A stretch of DNA of 64,000 bases from Ophioderma brevispina (Eukaryota; Echinodermata; Ophiuroidea; Amphilepidida; Ophiodermatidae): positions 33,125 to 97,124 of the forward strand of contig JAMKCH010056532.1 of NCBI GenBank assembly GCA_023653785.1. Direction: 5' to 3'. The notes under the pieces are model-generated. The model was not told the DNA's origin. It searched no databases and was given only the letters and a program-made list of their open reading frames with translations. The position numbers were made by a program, and so were the translations under genes. Positions 12,265-24,029 of this stretch are shown here, piece by piece (the stretch's first letter is position 1; each line of letters opens with the position of its first letter).

Positions 12265-12513
12265 TTACTGTCCATCAAGGAAAATAGCAGTCAGTACTTC
12301 CTGAATAGACAACTTAATTGACTCAAAGTTCGGAGGAGTGCAACATTGAGACATTTTTGGTGTGTCGTCAGCGTACTTGTGAAAAGAGCAATTGTGCTGA
12401 TTAATAACGTCAGAAATGGGTGAAGAATACAGTTGAACAAAATTGGTCCTATAACGGAGGCCTGTGGTAAAAACCCATATAGTAGAGGGCAACGGATCTG
12501 AAACCACGACCAT
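12265..12513 (-). pseudogene. reverse transcriptase core with YADD box (pseudogene)
   Basis: An 82-residue frame carries SDPLPSTIW near its start, FVQLYSSPISDVI in the middle and HKYADDT at residues 45-51. YADD lies at 12364-12375 and corresponds to the catalytic aspartates of palm motif C. The usual VPQGSVLGP stretch is garbled here (VFTTGLRYRTN) because of frame and base changes. The frame is open at both ends to other-frame RT pieces, so this is a fragment and not an intact enzyme. Confidence 0.85.
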
Positions 12514-12610
12514 GTACGAGACTGATTGAACGCTCAGATAAATATGAATAACCAGTTAGTAATATTAACAATATCCAAATATGGTTGTAGTTTTATTTCC
12601 ATAAGAACGA

Positions 12611-13150
12611 AAATCCCCAAATGCCAAAAAATCCCCCCAAATCCTGCAAATTTATGTAAATTTCAGGGCATATGGAAAGAAATAAACTATTTTTGAGGAG
12701 ATATTGGTACTATCCCGGGCTATAATAAAACGGAAATTTGAACTTAATAGCTTACAGGAGTAGATATATGATAGGTTTCTGATATTTATCTAGACGAACA
12801 CCTTTGTATGCAATTACCATATTAAATGAGTAACATAAACCTTTGACCTACACATGCAGACCCTTGCATACTTCTCTGGAACAACTTCAGACAGTCTCTT
12901 TCATTCATACCAAAAACTTCATGTAGTACGCTTATTGCAACTACCTTGAAAAATAAGCCTCTTCTTGGACCCATCCTCCTTGCCTAGAGTGCGTATAATC
13001 ACATAAACTTTTGGGCACCTCGAAAATGGTCATGCTTTTTCAGGAAAAATCTGCCCATCTAGGTTAAAAATAAATCATCGTGCATGCCTGACCTCATCTT
13101 ACCGTGCTATGCTCCAAAGTTGCACTGTTGAAAGAGAACACAACACCCAG
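12611..13150. other. non-coding stretch
   Basis: No recognisable gene. A short AAAATCCCCCCAAATCC-type patch lies at 12610-12650. The 5' part of the neighbouring LINE is not visible here. Confidence 0.4.
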
Positions 13151-13154
13151 GGGA

Positions 13155-13460
13155 GGGCGGCCATGCAGGCGCGTAACAAGGATTATTTTAGGGGGGTGCG
13201 GGAACTTGAGAAAACGTGGACTTTTTTTTCGAAAAAGGGGACCTTTTTTGGTAAAAGTGGACCTAACCCCCTAAGATGGTCCTTTTTTGTCCTTTTTTGA
13301 AACAATTTTTATCACCAAAGTGTGGACTTTTGTGGCAAAATTCTCTAAATTTTGGACCTTTGGTCAAAAATCAGCAAAAAGTGGAACTGTTTTCAATTTT
13401 GTGGAATTTGGGGGAGCGTTTTGCGCTACCGCCAAACCCCCGAAAATGTCGGAGATTGTG
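13155..13460 (+). repeat. GTGGACTTTT degenerate tandem repeat
   Basis: The words GTGGACTTTT, GGGGACCTTTT, GTGGACCT, GTGTGGACTTTTG and TTTTGGACCTTTGG recur every 30-50 bp between 13210 and 13400. The block begins with GGCGCGTAACAAGGATTATT, which is like the start of the repeat at 7705. Open frames in several phases across it are by-products of the repeat. Confidence 0.55.
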
Positions 13461-13554
13461 GCCCGAAATCAGCTCCAGGACCATGACAAAGTATTTTATT
13501 CAAAGGCAGATTTCAATATTTTTCTACCTTCAATCCACAAACTCTGGATGTTTT

Positions 13555-13655
13555 TATGCTTCCAATCTCCAACTCCCTGGAGTTGGATTCGAATCCACAC
13601 CTTTAGATAACAAGACGAGCGCCCACAAGACAACGCACGCAACCGAGCCGGCAGA
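13555..13655 (-). mobile_element. tRNA-derived SINE fragment
   Basis: Read on the minus strand this gives a tRNA-like head: a degenerate A-box region, GCGCTCGTCTTGTTATC as the anticodon arm (anticodon position TGT if aligned to the SINE at 24889), and a B box GGATTCGAATCC. The arms are too degraded for a working tRNA. The body that should follow is not recognisable. Confidence 0.65.
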
Positions 13656-13669
13656 AAGTTGTTCTTTGT

Positions 13670-14660
13670 AATACTTCAATATAAAATTAAACGGAATAAA
13701 GCGAACAAAATAATAAGAATAGAGCCCCTATGGAGACGAGGGGGGGGTGTTGAAAATATATGCTCCTGGAGCCTGATTTCGGGCCAAAATCTCAAGAACC
13801 ACCCCCTGCGAAGGGCCTGCGGGCAATGAAATAGCAATTCAAGATGTCACCATTGGTTAACAATTTTACGAAAAATTTGAATTTTTATTGTTGTCAAGGA
13901 ATTATTTTCTTATTCCAAAACCGTGGAGTAGAAAGAATCAACTTCCACTAGGAAGGGTTATTTTCTGACATTTTTTTTAAATGAATACAGGAATGAGGAC
14001 GAGGTTGCATGTAGGTCATGGGATCCAACCATGACCGACCCACATCCAAAGCACCCAAATTGGTTGTGGTTTGCATCAGATTGCTGTAATTCTTTAGACA
14101 TTTTTTTGGTGAGTTTGATATAATGATCGAGGCTTGTACGCCACGGCCTACAGACAAAGACACACACACACACACATGGAGTGGGTGCATGCAAGAAAAT
14201 GCAAATGAACAAAAGTGGCAACACACTTGTTTTTTCTTCTGGCCAGGAAGATTAATTTTGAATTGAACAAAACCTAATGCAGTGGTACACAGTTTCACGT
14301 GCATGTGTAAAACAATGCATGTGTTTATTTGTCAGCTGGTAATTAGTAGTCGGGTTGTTCCATATCAAACACCGGGTTGATATTACCTGTATTTATGGCA
14401 TTAACTCGGGTTGTGTGCATGATTTACGGAACTTATCAGTAAGGTTACCACTCTTCTGAAACATTTATGACATTAAAGGGGCATTTCATGATTTACGCCT
14501 CATTATTCTATGGGGCATCGTGAGAAAACATTGGTCATAACATGAAAAACCAGAGTCAGATTCAGTACAACTGAAATTTGGTTATAATCTTTCTGGTGGA
14601 TATATCTTAAAGAACCATAAACACAACCTGTACTATAACCTCAGTAGAAGAAACCACATA
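13670..14660. other. non-coding stretch with (CA)n
   Basis: Holds a G-rich patch (13740-13748), GCTCCTGGAGCCTGATTTC at 13772, which is inverted relative to GAAATCAGCTCCAGG near 13464, and a (CA)n run at 14160-14175. The minus-strand frames rich in cysteine and valine are the CA repeat. TTAAAGGGGC at 14474 may be the end of a further TTAA element, but its partner end was not found. Confidence 0.4.
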
Positions 14661-14663
14661 TTT

Positions 14664-14918
14664 GCTTCAGCGGTCCATTGTTTTAGCGCAGTAAAGGAAC
14701 CATTTGAAAGCTAGGGAGACATAGCGATTCTGGCCGGAGCTGCCTAGATTTGTAGACATGTTGGCCTCAAGGCTGTTCAATGAAACTGAGACCCGATTAT
14801 CAGCTGGTCTGTCCACAAAGTTTGCCGGGAGGTAGTTAATTTGCCAACGGTATTGCTAAAGTCCTTGATGCGCGAGGCCCAAGAAAATTGCCTAGCACAG
14901 GTCCGGGAAAGGAATTAA
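14664..14918 (+). repeat. dispersed repeat family R1, copy 1
   Basis: About 255 bp matched in reverse complement by 26219-26494. Shared blocks in order: GCTTCAGCGG, CATTGTTTTAGCGCAGT, AAAGCTAG.GAGACA, TTCAATGAAACTG, CAGCTG/CAGCTC, GCGAGGCCCA, TTGCCTAGCAC and GGTCC.GGAAAGG. Non-coding in both copies; origin unknown. Confidence 0.75.
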
Positions 14919-15505
14919 GGTTTCCAAATTCATAAGTGTGTCATAAAGAAGGGTGTCACCTTAGGGGAACACCCACACTCAAGGAATAATATGAGTATCT
15001 TGTATTTCTATGACAGTTTATGACTAGGACCGATTTGTACTGCAATTGGTCTAAGAAAAATGAAATGACTAGTGTTGTCAAGCTTTGTGTGTAGCAGTTT
15101 GTAACAGTGTTATATTGGATGGTCCAAATTGGGTTGCAAACCTGATCAAATTCAACTAGAGCCATTAGCCATGTACTATCTAAAAATACTTTTAGCCCCC
15201 CCCCCAAAAAAAAACAAGTTTGTTTACAGTAGGCCAACATTTCATTTTTTTACTACAAAGAAAATTTGCATATTTATACAAAATAGAAATCAAATTGCCA
15301 TTTTTGTGTCACCTCGCATTGAGGGCAGGAAGACACTAGGGATCACTTTGGTCAACAGTTGATGTATGTAATCTGTTGTTGTGTGCTGATGATGTCTGTT
15401 GTGAAAAAGGGTTAACATTTGCTTGTAATATCCGGCAAGACTTTGATGGATTTTAAAGCAAACTTCAGTCGTAGATGCAACATGGGATCCCGCCATTTGC
15501 TGATT
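14919..15505. other. non-coding stretch
   Basis: No gene recognised. A C run at 15197-15204 followed by an A run is the only low-complexity feature. Confidence 0.35.
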
Positions 15506-15915
15506 AGGTCAAAGGTCACAACCATAGATCAAAGGGTCATGTGAGGTCAAGTGTAAGATGGGCTGAAAATGTAAAATTGACATAAATGAAAAGTTAAAGT
15601 TCAAATGGAACCAAACTTGAACCTAAGGTGCAACATTGATCCGCATATGTAATGAGGTAAATGTGTCACATCCAAAGGTCAAAGTCACATCCCAAGGTCA
15701 AAGGGTCATGTGAGGTCAAGTTGTAAGATAGGCTGAAAAGTAAAAATTGACCTAAATTGAAAAGTTTAAGTTCAATTAGAACCAAACTTGAATCATAGTG
15801 CACCATTGGGTCCCTCATTTGTTAATGAGGTCAAAGGTCAAATGCCAAGGTCTAGGTCAAATGAGACCTATCATTACAACCGCGACGGCAGGCGACAATG
15901 CAGTCCGAGGACCGA
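15506..15915. repeat. AGGTCA-type tandem repeat, units about 165 bp
   Basis: Two long units and part of a third, each with AGGTCAAAGGTCA, CAAAGGGTCATGTGAGGTCA and AACCAAACTTGAA, begin at about 15508, 15676 and 15830. The block ends with CGACGGCAGGCGACAATG and CAGTCCGAGGA. Nearly the same ending (CGACGGCAGGGCAACACTG, CAGTCCAAGGA) follows the AGGTCA block at 57900-57990, which shows that both are copies of one element with a fixed end. Confidence 0.8.
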
Positions 15916-16785
15916 TGGGTTTTTAAAAATAAGAAGTGATCCGAATTGATATTTTTGTTTTTATAATCAATAATTTTGAATTCAGATATAATTTGCAACT
16001 GTTTGACTTTGACTTGAACCATTTCTGTGGAAAATCATTTCACAAATAAAAAAAATAGAAACATACTTTGCATTTAGGTTTTGAATACTATTCGGGTACC
16101 TACTAGAACACCAACTTGATTTTTTTTTTGGCATTACTGCTACGTAGTGCTAACAATGAACTGGTTTCTTGATTTCAATATTTAAAATGGACATACAAGC
16201 ATGTATATGTAATAGTAGACTTTTTTGGTGTGGGGAAAAAAACCCAATTATGTTCATGACATTCATGGACCTGCAATGGCCTATCTCGCTTCACAATTCA
16301 TTACGCATAGTTTCTACAATAGAGGGCTCCAGTTCTATTGGCTGTTTAGTTACATGACTATGCTAATGAGCTTGGGCTATTAATAGCATGGATGGTGTGT
16401 TTTGGGCTTAACCTGGGTCAGAAGTAAAGAAAATTTGAAGGGTGCCTTGAAATAGTTATTGAACGATCAAACCGAAACAATTTTCAAGCCATTTTTCACC
16501 AAATTCAACCCGGAATGAAGCTTTGTGAAACTACCTTGTTCTTCATGACATCATAGCTTTGTAAAATTGTCTTTATTTGAAGTTCTCAATGCTGTGTGTA
16601 CAGAGTTTTTAGTGTTAAACCATTAATTTTATATGAAAATTTATGGGTCAATTAGCATTAACTTGTTCATTGATACTGAAAATGATATGTTTGGCTTATA
16701 TAGGAACAAGAAATACAATCTTATGCAATCATTTATGTATAGTACTTTTGAAGACAGTGTGCCATGTCCCACTTTAAAGGCTGTT
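15916..16785. other. non-coding stretch
   Basis: AT-rich DNA with no recognisable gene or bounded repeat. Confidence 0.35.
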
Positions 16786-16789
16786 AAGA

Positions 16790-17030
16790 CCCCCATTTTC
16801 AGCATCATTGTCACCCCAAATTTTACCACTGTCACCCAAAGACCCCTATTTTATTGGAAAATTTTCACCCAAAGACCCAATTTTGGGGGGTAAAATTTAG
16901 GAAATTTGTCACCCCAAAACCCCAATTTTGAGGCAATTTTGCTGTCTTTCACTCATGACGACATTTTTGGCATATCCTGTCACCGAACGCCCAGGGTTTG
17001 GAAGTGCTAGCCTTATACCCATGTGAGTGC
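16790..17030 (+). repeat. ACCCAAAGACCC degenerate repeat, copy 1
   Basis: CACCCAAAGACCC, CCCCTATTTT and CACCCCAAAACCCC recur every 30-40 bp. It begins after CAGCATCATTGTCACC and ends near TTTGGAAGTGCTAGC. The copy at 33958-34240 has the same order (CAGCATCGTTGTCAC ... AACCCAAAGACCC ... TTTGGAAACACCCAGC), so this is a family and not a chance tract. Confidence 0.75.
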
Positions 17031-17116
17031 CATCCCCAGAGGATAGCACTCGCACACAAAAGACACTATACAGGCATTTTGTATTTCATATGTGTAGTTG
17101 GGGGGTCAAACTATTA

Positions 17117-17553
17117 CCGTAAGCACTCGGGTATAAGCCCCCCCCCCCAAAAGGAAGATTTTACTTCAAAATAGGGGTGGGCTTATACCCGGGAAGGGGC
17201 TAGAACTTGGGAGCAAATTTCAGCTACAAAATTGCAATATCATTTGAAGATTTCAAAAGCATATTATTCACCAGATACCATTTTATGTACACTTCTGTTG
17301 TAGCAGATATTAAAACATTAGAAATAAAAGTTCAACTTTCACATCACATTCCTCAAAGAAATTCTAGTAAATAAGCCATCCCAATGCATTGGGCCCTACT
17401 TTGATGGCTCTACAGAATAGTTCCAAAAATGTGATTTTGTTTGTGTAATTACTGTCACATTGTTTTCCTGAATGTATGCTAGCTCCTGTATTTTCTTTAA
17501 AAATTGGGGGTGGGCTTATACCTGAAGGTGGGCTTATACCCAAGTGGTTACGG
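17117..17553. mobile_element. MITE with TA target duplication
   Basis: The ends are inverted: left CCGTAAGCACTCGGGTATAA, right the complement of CCGTAACCACTTGGGTATAA. TA flanks both ends (17115-17116 and 17554-17555), as for Tc1/mariner-type elements. GGTGGGCTTATACC words recur internally near both ends. No coding capacity in 437 bp, so it is non-autonomous. Confidence 0.85.
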
Positions 17554-17825
17554 TACATGTAATTGCCAATTTAAGCCTGCCCTCTGCAGTTGTAAACGCA
17601 ATCTGCTGGTCCATGTATACTACACCAGTGATTTGGTCTTAGCAATGGACACGAAATTACATTTAATTTAAAAGAATTTGTCTTATTAAGTGTACTTTTC
17701 ATGACCAATTACATTTCAAACTGTCATATTGTACTTGATATGAAATAAACATTTTTCCAAATTTTGTATGAAGCAAAGTGTACTTAGATTGTACATTTAT
17801 TGTCCTTGTGTACCCGAACTGCACT

Positions 17826-18297
17826 TTAAAGCGGCACAGGCACAGGCACATTTTCACAAAATATGAAATTTCTTCAATTTGCTCTCAAATGATAGTCTAG
17901 GCCATTGGAAGAATAGAGATATTTTACACATAAAAGTTAGCCTTCAAATTACCTGGATGTCTTTAAACTCTTATTAATGCCCTGATCTGTTTTGAGTGTG
18001 TTATTTTTAAGTTTTCCGTAACTTTAATCAACAAATGTGTATATTACATGAATATCATAGACTCGTACTAATTGATATTAAACCACCAAGGTCACAGATC
18101 AGTCAAACAGGGTGCATGCCTTGGGAAACATGCATATGGCATGCGTTTTCTAGTGTTAAATGCCATTTCCGTCGTCTGCTGAATTAATGTCGCTGGCGAC
18201 ATACCCATAAGGACACTGATTTGGTTTTAATCGTTTGATGTTGGTGTATATAAAAGCTATTTTTCAAATGTGCCAGTGTCTCTTTAACTAAAGTACA
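17826..18297. mobile_element. TTAA-flanked miniature element
   Basis: The left end AGCGGCACAGGCAC follows TTAA and the right end is the complement of AGAGACACTGGCAC followed by TTAA. About 470 bp between them are non-coding. TTAA duplication is the hallmark of piggyBac-type transposition, so it is probably a piggyBac-like MITE, although no transposase is seen. Confidence 0.7.
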
Positions 18298-18524
18298 ATC
18301 CAAATTCAGTACTTGAGTTGCACGTAGGGTGAGGAGGTGTTTAAAGTAAAGTTCCAAACCTAATGAATACCACTTTCTCTAAATTTCAATTCAATTTTTT
18401 TACATTTTGGCAAAGTCCAGAATTGTACTAATTAGCATTCCTATTCTATGTCTTTTAAAATGTGGGTAAAGAGTACATTTCAAGTACATTTACCTCTTTT
18501 TACCAGGGCTGTCTTCAATGTTAA

Positions 18525-19317
18525 CACTTAAGTGACCAAGGGGTTTTCACTCCCGTTGGTGCCCAAGGGGGGGGGGGGTTCCATGGGACCCCACACTAAG
18601 GAAACCACTTTCCCCGAGGGATTTTTTGCACGAAATTTATACCACATGTGAAGGATCATAAGACAACCCCAAATCAGCAATAAAAAATGATATTTGTTAT
18701 TTTGGGTGCAAATTAGGGGCAAAATATTGTTTTCAAAACACGCGAAAATTGGGCAAAAAGACGGAAAATTCAAATGAACCTTGCGCTTACATCAAACATT
18801 TTGAAAACTTATTTTATGTCGATATCTATTCTAGAAGACCCAAATTACTTATATTTAACACAAAACCAGCAGTTTTAGGGAATCCTGTATTTTTTACGGG
18901 TGTTGCAAAATACACGTCATTTTCCCATAGAGTTTGTACAGTAACGGTTTGGCAACGTACATGATGAAATTGTTTGTTTTCAGCACATAAAGGGTTAATT
19001 ATTTTTAATGTTACTAATAATTGTTTACTTACATGTATGTGTGAACTTATATCAGCTTTGGTTCTCGGTTTCTTATTCTTATTTTTAAAAATATTCTCAA
19101 ATGAGTTCCGTTAGTGCCCAAGGGGGGTTCCATGGGACCCCCACTAATTATCTCATTAACGGCTTGGCCGATTTTAATTATTTTGGTATGAAAAGAAGCG
19201 CATTTAAAAGTCAGACAATTACAAAAAATTTCGGCGCAAAAATCCCACGCGTAAAGCGGCCAGCGCGAAAACAAATTTTGGGGGGTCCCTAGGAACCCCC
19301 CCTTGGTCACTTAAGTG
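18525..19317. mobile_element. TTAA-flanked 793-bp TIR element
   Basis: Both ends carry CACTTAAGTGACCAAGG in inverted orientation, flanked by TTAA at 18521-18524 and 19318-19321. Inside, the words GTGCCCAAGGGGGG and TTCCATGGGACCCC occur at about 18560-18590 and again at 19108-19142, and GGGTCCCTAGGAACCCC lies next to the right end. No open frame of note. Interpreted as a piggyBac-like non-autonomous element with subterminal repeats. Confidence 0.85.
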
Positions 19318-19465
19318 TTAATAAAAAATGTGTTTTCACATTAGCTCATTGATAAGGCCAACAAAAAAAACAAGTCTGTCTCAGATGAAATGTGTAAAAT
19401 GGTAATGCTTTGCTGCCAAATTTTAATTTTTTAATTTTTTTTTAAATTTCAAGTGAGTAAAACCT

Positions 19466-20321
19466 AAAGGGCAATTCCACCGTCATGGACGTTACATTTT
19501 GCCCACACTCGCTGTATTCAAAATGTATTCCAACATACTTGAAAGCTAAGGAATTTAATTTTATTTCTGGTACTGAGAGTTAACATACTAATGTTTAACA
19601 AGAACATCCAACATCTAGAAAGCTCTTGTTCATTAACAAGAAAATAGCTTCAGAAGTCAGCGTCATGGACGTTACGATAATGGACAAGCAGTTTTTTGGA
19701 CACCATTTATAACCAAAACTCTCTGAAGTTGCAATCTCAAGTTTCATTATTCCTGTTTAGATTTTAACTATGTAACACTTTATTTAACTTGAATTAAAAT
19801 AAAGGAAAGCACCTTCACTATAATATAGAAAATCTTCTAAGTGTAAATGTCATGGACGTTAAATAATTTGAATTTTCAACATGCGCTCATTCAAAAATGC
19901 AGTAACCCATAGGTATGTTTTTTGGCCCTAGCATGGCTATTATCGTTGTTTGATGCCATAGAACCTAATTTTGAAGTACATGAGGTTTGAATGGTGGTAT
20001 ATTTAAAATAACCCCTTTGTAGGTCATTATCATGTTTGAGGAGTCCTAAGTGTGTTTAAAATATCGGATCCAAAACATTGGATAATGTAACATAGTGGAT
20101 GATTAAGACCAATATTAATTGGTCTCGCTATGAGTTTAAAATATTGGCGCGACTACGTCTCTTTCTTTCTTTTTCTCTTTATTGCCCAATTATTTTTGCA
20201 ACTCACAAGCTCGACCAATTAATTTGGGCTTAATCCATCCAATTTTATATCAAACTTGGTATGAGGGCGATTTTCTATTTTTTTCACACACCTTTGGAAA
20301 AACACCTACTTTACATATACC

Positions 20322-20354
<33 letters not shown>

Positions 20355-21350
20355 TATAACGATAACAAATATGTGACAGGCTCACGAAATTTGCGCATCT
20401 ATCTTTATAGTGCCGGTAAATTCATTGAAATATGAATAAATGTGCCATTGAAAACACAGGGGTCAAGCAACTTTCCCCTGTACAATTCAATTTCCAAGAA
20501 ATAACTTAGGCCTATCACAAAACTAAAGGTGATAGAAGGGTTGTGAAACCTTGAGCAGGTAAAACTTATTATTATCTGTTCCAGTTGTTACCCTGGAAGG
20601 TTTAGAGGTCTTTAAAAAAAGTTGCGAAAAATGATTGTTTTGCCCTCGTTCCCAATTTTGACCTAAAATGGTCAATTTAAGATTCTAATTATCAAAAGTC
20701 ATTGAAAACGTTCAAGAACAGATTCTCTGACATCAAACATTACCATAACAAACATCCCACAATACCCATTTACGGGGAGTTTAAATGTGTAACGTCCATG
20801 ACGGTAACGTCCATGACGCTCATTAGCATATTTCTAATTAGTATAATTATTTTTTTCAGCATTGTTATTTATCTCCCTATATGTACATTAATATTGTATA
20901 CTTAGGTTATGATTATAATCAATTGCTGGTAGTGTAGTACAGGAAAAATAGTATAAAACGTCAAGTAAAATTTGAAATTAAAAAAAAAAAATCAAAAGTT
21001 AAAATGAAAATCAAAAGCGCCCCTCTAGATCAAAACTGCATTTGATTTAAAAGTGTTGGGAAGTATAAAAGTTACCTATCTTGGTATTATAGGTAAGAAA
21101 TGAAGACATTTCAGTGGTCAATATTCATAGATACAGGGACTGAAAGATTTGACAGCACCAATTTTAGTAAAAATTGCAAAAACTCGTGTTGTAAATTCAT
21201 TTTTTTCCAAAAAACCATAAAAAATAAGAAAAAACACTGAAAATTCAAATTAGAAATGCAGTTATACAGATAAGGTATCTTTCTTCCAGTTAATTAAATT
21301 GTTGACATTTAAAATGAATTTCAATTTTTAGGGGCTCAAGGAATTGCCCT
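19466..21350. mobile_element. 1.9-kb element with inverted GGACGTTAC motifs
   Basis: The left end (CTAAAGGGCAATTCC) is answered by GGAATTGCCCTA at the right end. CATGGACGTTA occurs forward at about 19484, 19666 and 19850, and as its complement twice near 20790-20818. The interior is AT-rich, includes a C run of about 30 nt at 20321-20352, and has no coding content. The layout suggests a TIR element with subterminal repeats that could bind a transposase; that is an inference. Confidence 0.6.
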
Positions 21351-22189
21351 AAAAAAAATGCGCAGTCTTCTGAGACATTTTTTTGATTGGCCTAATATGT
21401 ATTTTCATCTTTTAGTTCTTCTGTGTTGGTAGGCAATTCAAAATCATATGGTGAAGTTGGTATATGTAATACCTAGTGCGACTGACAAGGAATGTTTGCC
21501 ACCATAAGTGGATTAGCCAGTTCTCCATTGAGGCCTTTGCTTTTTCCTATTTCCTCCAATGTCATATGATTACACCTGATCTTATCTCCACAGAGCACCC
21601 ATAAGAGACAGGTAAATGTGTATAAGGTGGTTAGGTAAAACGCTGATTCTATGTACAATTTTGTTGATTATGTGATTAAAATGAAAAACTAATTTGTAAT
21701 TGAATGGTAATCATCTTGAATTACCATTTACTGGTGTTTTTTTTGATATTCTTTTGAAATATATTTTAATCACCAAAAACAATTTTGTATTAGTAGTGTA
21801 TGAATGAATCTTGTTCATGCTTTAGTTACGTAAACATGTTGTCCTTCATTCCAAATGAAGGGTCATATAGATGCATTCTATGTTTAAAGAAAAATTATTC
21901 ACAAAATTCAGAGTTGGTGCTGCCAAAATGTGTGTAAAGCTATCTAATCACAAAGAGTCATCCTGAGCATTTTGAGTTAGCGAAGGGAGAGTAAATTAAA
22001 GACAATATCAGTTGATGATCCGAAAGAATCAAAATATTGTAAATTTTTGCAGGAGGGGAATAGCTTAAAAGTGAAGAAGAAGCCTCTAGAATTATCATAT
22101 GTTAACCTTTCAACTGAAGAATTGACCCGAAACCGAAGAAAAGAAAGGAGAGAAAGAAAACGGCAGTTTTCCCAGATGCGAACTCCATT
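21351..22189. other. non-coding stretch
   Basis: AT-rich, no recognisable gene or bounded repeat. Confidence 0.35.
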
Positions 22190-22601
22190 CAATTACGTGT
22201 AGTAGTAAGTGTCCGAACGGACACTAAGGACTAAAACACCAATTTGTCTTGATAGGTGCTTTTGTCGTATCATTTGCGGGTATTTAGGATTCGGATACCT
22301 ATACTTGTTACAAGAATGCAAAAATTGTGGCTTTGTGATGATATTTTCGATTTTCTGATTTTGCAAATCACTGACTGTGTCTTAATATCGGGAAAAATTT
22401 GTAAATTGTTTCATACAGGGTTGTATTTTACATTAAATTCACCCGTTAAGAGTAAATATTTGAAAATTTTCAGGACTAGTTTAAAAGTGTAGGATAAATC
22501 ATTTATAGTGTCTTTAAAATAACAAATAAAACTACACAAAACACAAAAAGTGTTAAAATATTGAATCTTTATAATTCAATTACATGTAGCATTAAGTGTC
22601 C
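22190..22601 (+). repeat. 25-bp direct repeat pair 387 bp apart
   Basis: CAATTACGTGTAG..TAAGTGTCC at 22190-22214 and CAATTACATGTAG..TAAGTGTCC at 22577-22601 share all but about four bases. The first copy runs into the palindrome AGTGTCCGAACGGACACT. The DNA between is AT-rich and non-coding. Confidence 0.6.
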
Positions 22602-22983
22602 ATTACAGACAGTAATCCGATTTTGAGCTTGTCTTCAGCACGGCACACTTAAGAATAAGTCTTATTTTAAAATGTTGGTCAAGAAAATTAACGGTGGGTG
22701 ACCTACGACAACCTCTACCCCCTAATTTGCTCCATACAAAATGTGGTTATCAGAAGAAAATCATCTGTTTTGCAATAATAGAGATGAAATTTGTACCCAT
22801 GGAAATGTTTCCAAATGTGGTAACACACGCTGTCCTAGTGGCCAAATTTAGTACACATTTTGTGCTTCTGCTATCCAAACGGCTGGACCGATTGAACTCG
22901 CAATAAGTAATCAAGTGTTTTCAGTAATATGCTTCCATGCAAGGGAGAAAACATGAAAACTGGACCATGATTGGGTCACCCAC

Positions 22984-23130
22984 CAATGGCAGATCCAGGA
23001 TTTGAAAAATGTCAAAATTACTGGGGGCTGAAAGGCTTTAACTCGTCCAAAATAGCTCAACATGGGCTGATTTTGTAAGAATTTGCAGAATTACCGGGGG
23101 GCGCGCGCCCCCTCCCTGGATCCGCACCTG
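22984..23130. mobile_element. 147-bp MITE with 5-bp target duplication
   Basis: Left end CAATGGCAGATCCAGG and right end complement CAGGTGCGGATCCAGG agree at 12 of 16 bases. CCCAC flanks both sides (22979-22983 and 23131-23135). A GGGGGGCGCGCGCCCCC palindrome lies near the right end. Similar GGATCCAGG ends are common in dispersed repeats of marine invertebrates. Confidence 0.75.
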
Positions 23131-23135
23131 CCCAC

Positions 23136-24029
23136 TACCTGCAACTAAATGAGTTTCTACATGTCAATGTACTTTCAATATGTTGATGTTTTATGTTGGG
23201 GTACAGTAATTATTTTTTCAATAAAAAATAATCCAACAAGACAAAAAATTAAGTGTTCACTTTATCTGTTATTAATGTTGTGTTGTGTATGAGTTTATAA
23301 ACCTGCAATCTTGGTCAAAAGTAGTTGCAACGTTGACACTCTACTTGACATACTTGAGTTTAGAAGTTTGAACCATTTCTGAAAGGGACATAATGAAATG
23401 GACCCATACTGAAATGACTTCCACAAATTTGAAAACAATTTGGGTGTTTACATTTTGTAAAAAATACTGCAAGTAAACTTGCATCATCCCCCAAGATGGC
23501 AGTCTGGAACATGACCTTTGACATCATCCACATATGAAGGAACCCCTATTGCACCTTGACCCCATGGTTAAATCGGACTTACATTTTTTGAAGGAGACAT
23601 GAAAAACAAATCTAACCAAACTGGAACGCATACATACAAACGTGCACTTTCGCAAAATCCCCCTCTTTTCAAGCCAAGGGGATAAAAAGGGAAAAACTAA
23701 CTAGTATTATTTTGTAAGCTTCATTTCTCAGCCAACAGGTGCCGACATTTAGTTAAGCCAAAGTTTTAAATCTGGTTTTTGTCCCCACTAAACGGGGGTG
23801 GCCGGATTCACCTTGCATTCAGGATTTATTCAGCTGAGTAAGCAAAACCGGGGCCATGTGTATCCATGATAAGGACGCTCTTAACATGGCCCAAGCAATA
23901 CAGCTGTGTGAGAATTTATGAGCAGAAGATAATTGACCAGATGCCCTTCCTGACGCCAATCCACAGGTTTTGGCGGTGGGCCTAGCCTTTGAGCAACTAC
24001 TGCCAGCATTGATCAAACTTGAAAAGCAT
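23136..24029. other. non-coding stretch with repeat fragments
   Basis: A line reading CTTCCACAAATTTGAAAACAATTTGG (split here as CTTCCACAAA and GAAAACAATTTGG) at 23408 is also found at 61017-61040, each time upstream of repeat R2. CCAAGATGGCAG at 23492 is a lone fragment of the GGC-GCCATCTTGG family. Confidence 0.4.

Larger units (their letters stand above)
11360..12610 (-). mobile_element. degenerate CR1/Jockey-like LINE, reverse-transcriptase half
   Basis: A non-LTR retrotransposon remnant read from 12610 down to 11360. In minus-strand order one sees a piece like SYLSERS, a decayed SDPLP segment, the YADD catalytic box, a piece reading LGVRLDQTLSMSDHISDVCR, the LQRVQKCAARLI segment and an RFAPASIWNSLQKTL segment. 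This order is the one known for the C-terminal half of CR1/L2/Jockey RT proteins. The pieces lie in different frames with stops, so it is dead. The endonuclease half is not seen (5' truncation is usual for LINEs). The TTATTATTTATTATT-like DNA after the last segment may be the 3' tail. Confidence 0.85.

Noticed and set aside
13948..14304. Cys/Val-rich minus-strand frame
   Set aside because: Generated by the (CA)n run; no homology signal.
15506..15870. Nuclear receptor response elements (AGGTCA direct repeats)
   Set aside because: Half-sites are abundant only because they are part of a tandem repeat; function cannot be claimed from sequence.
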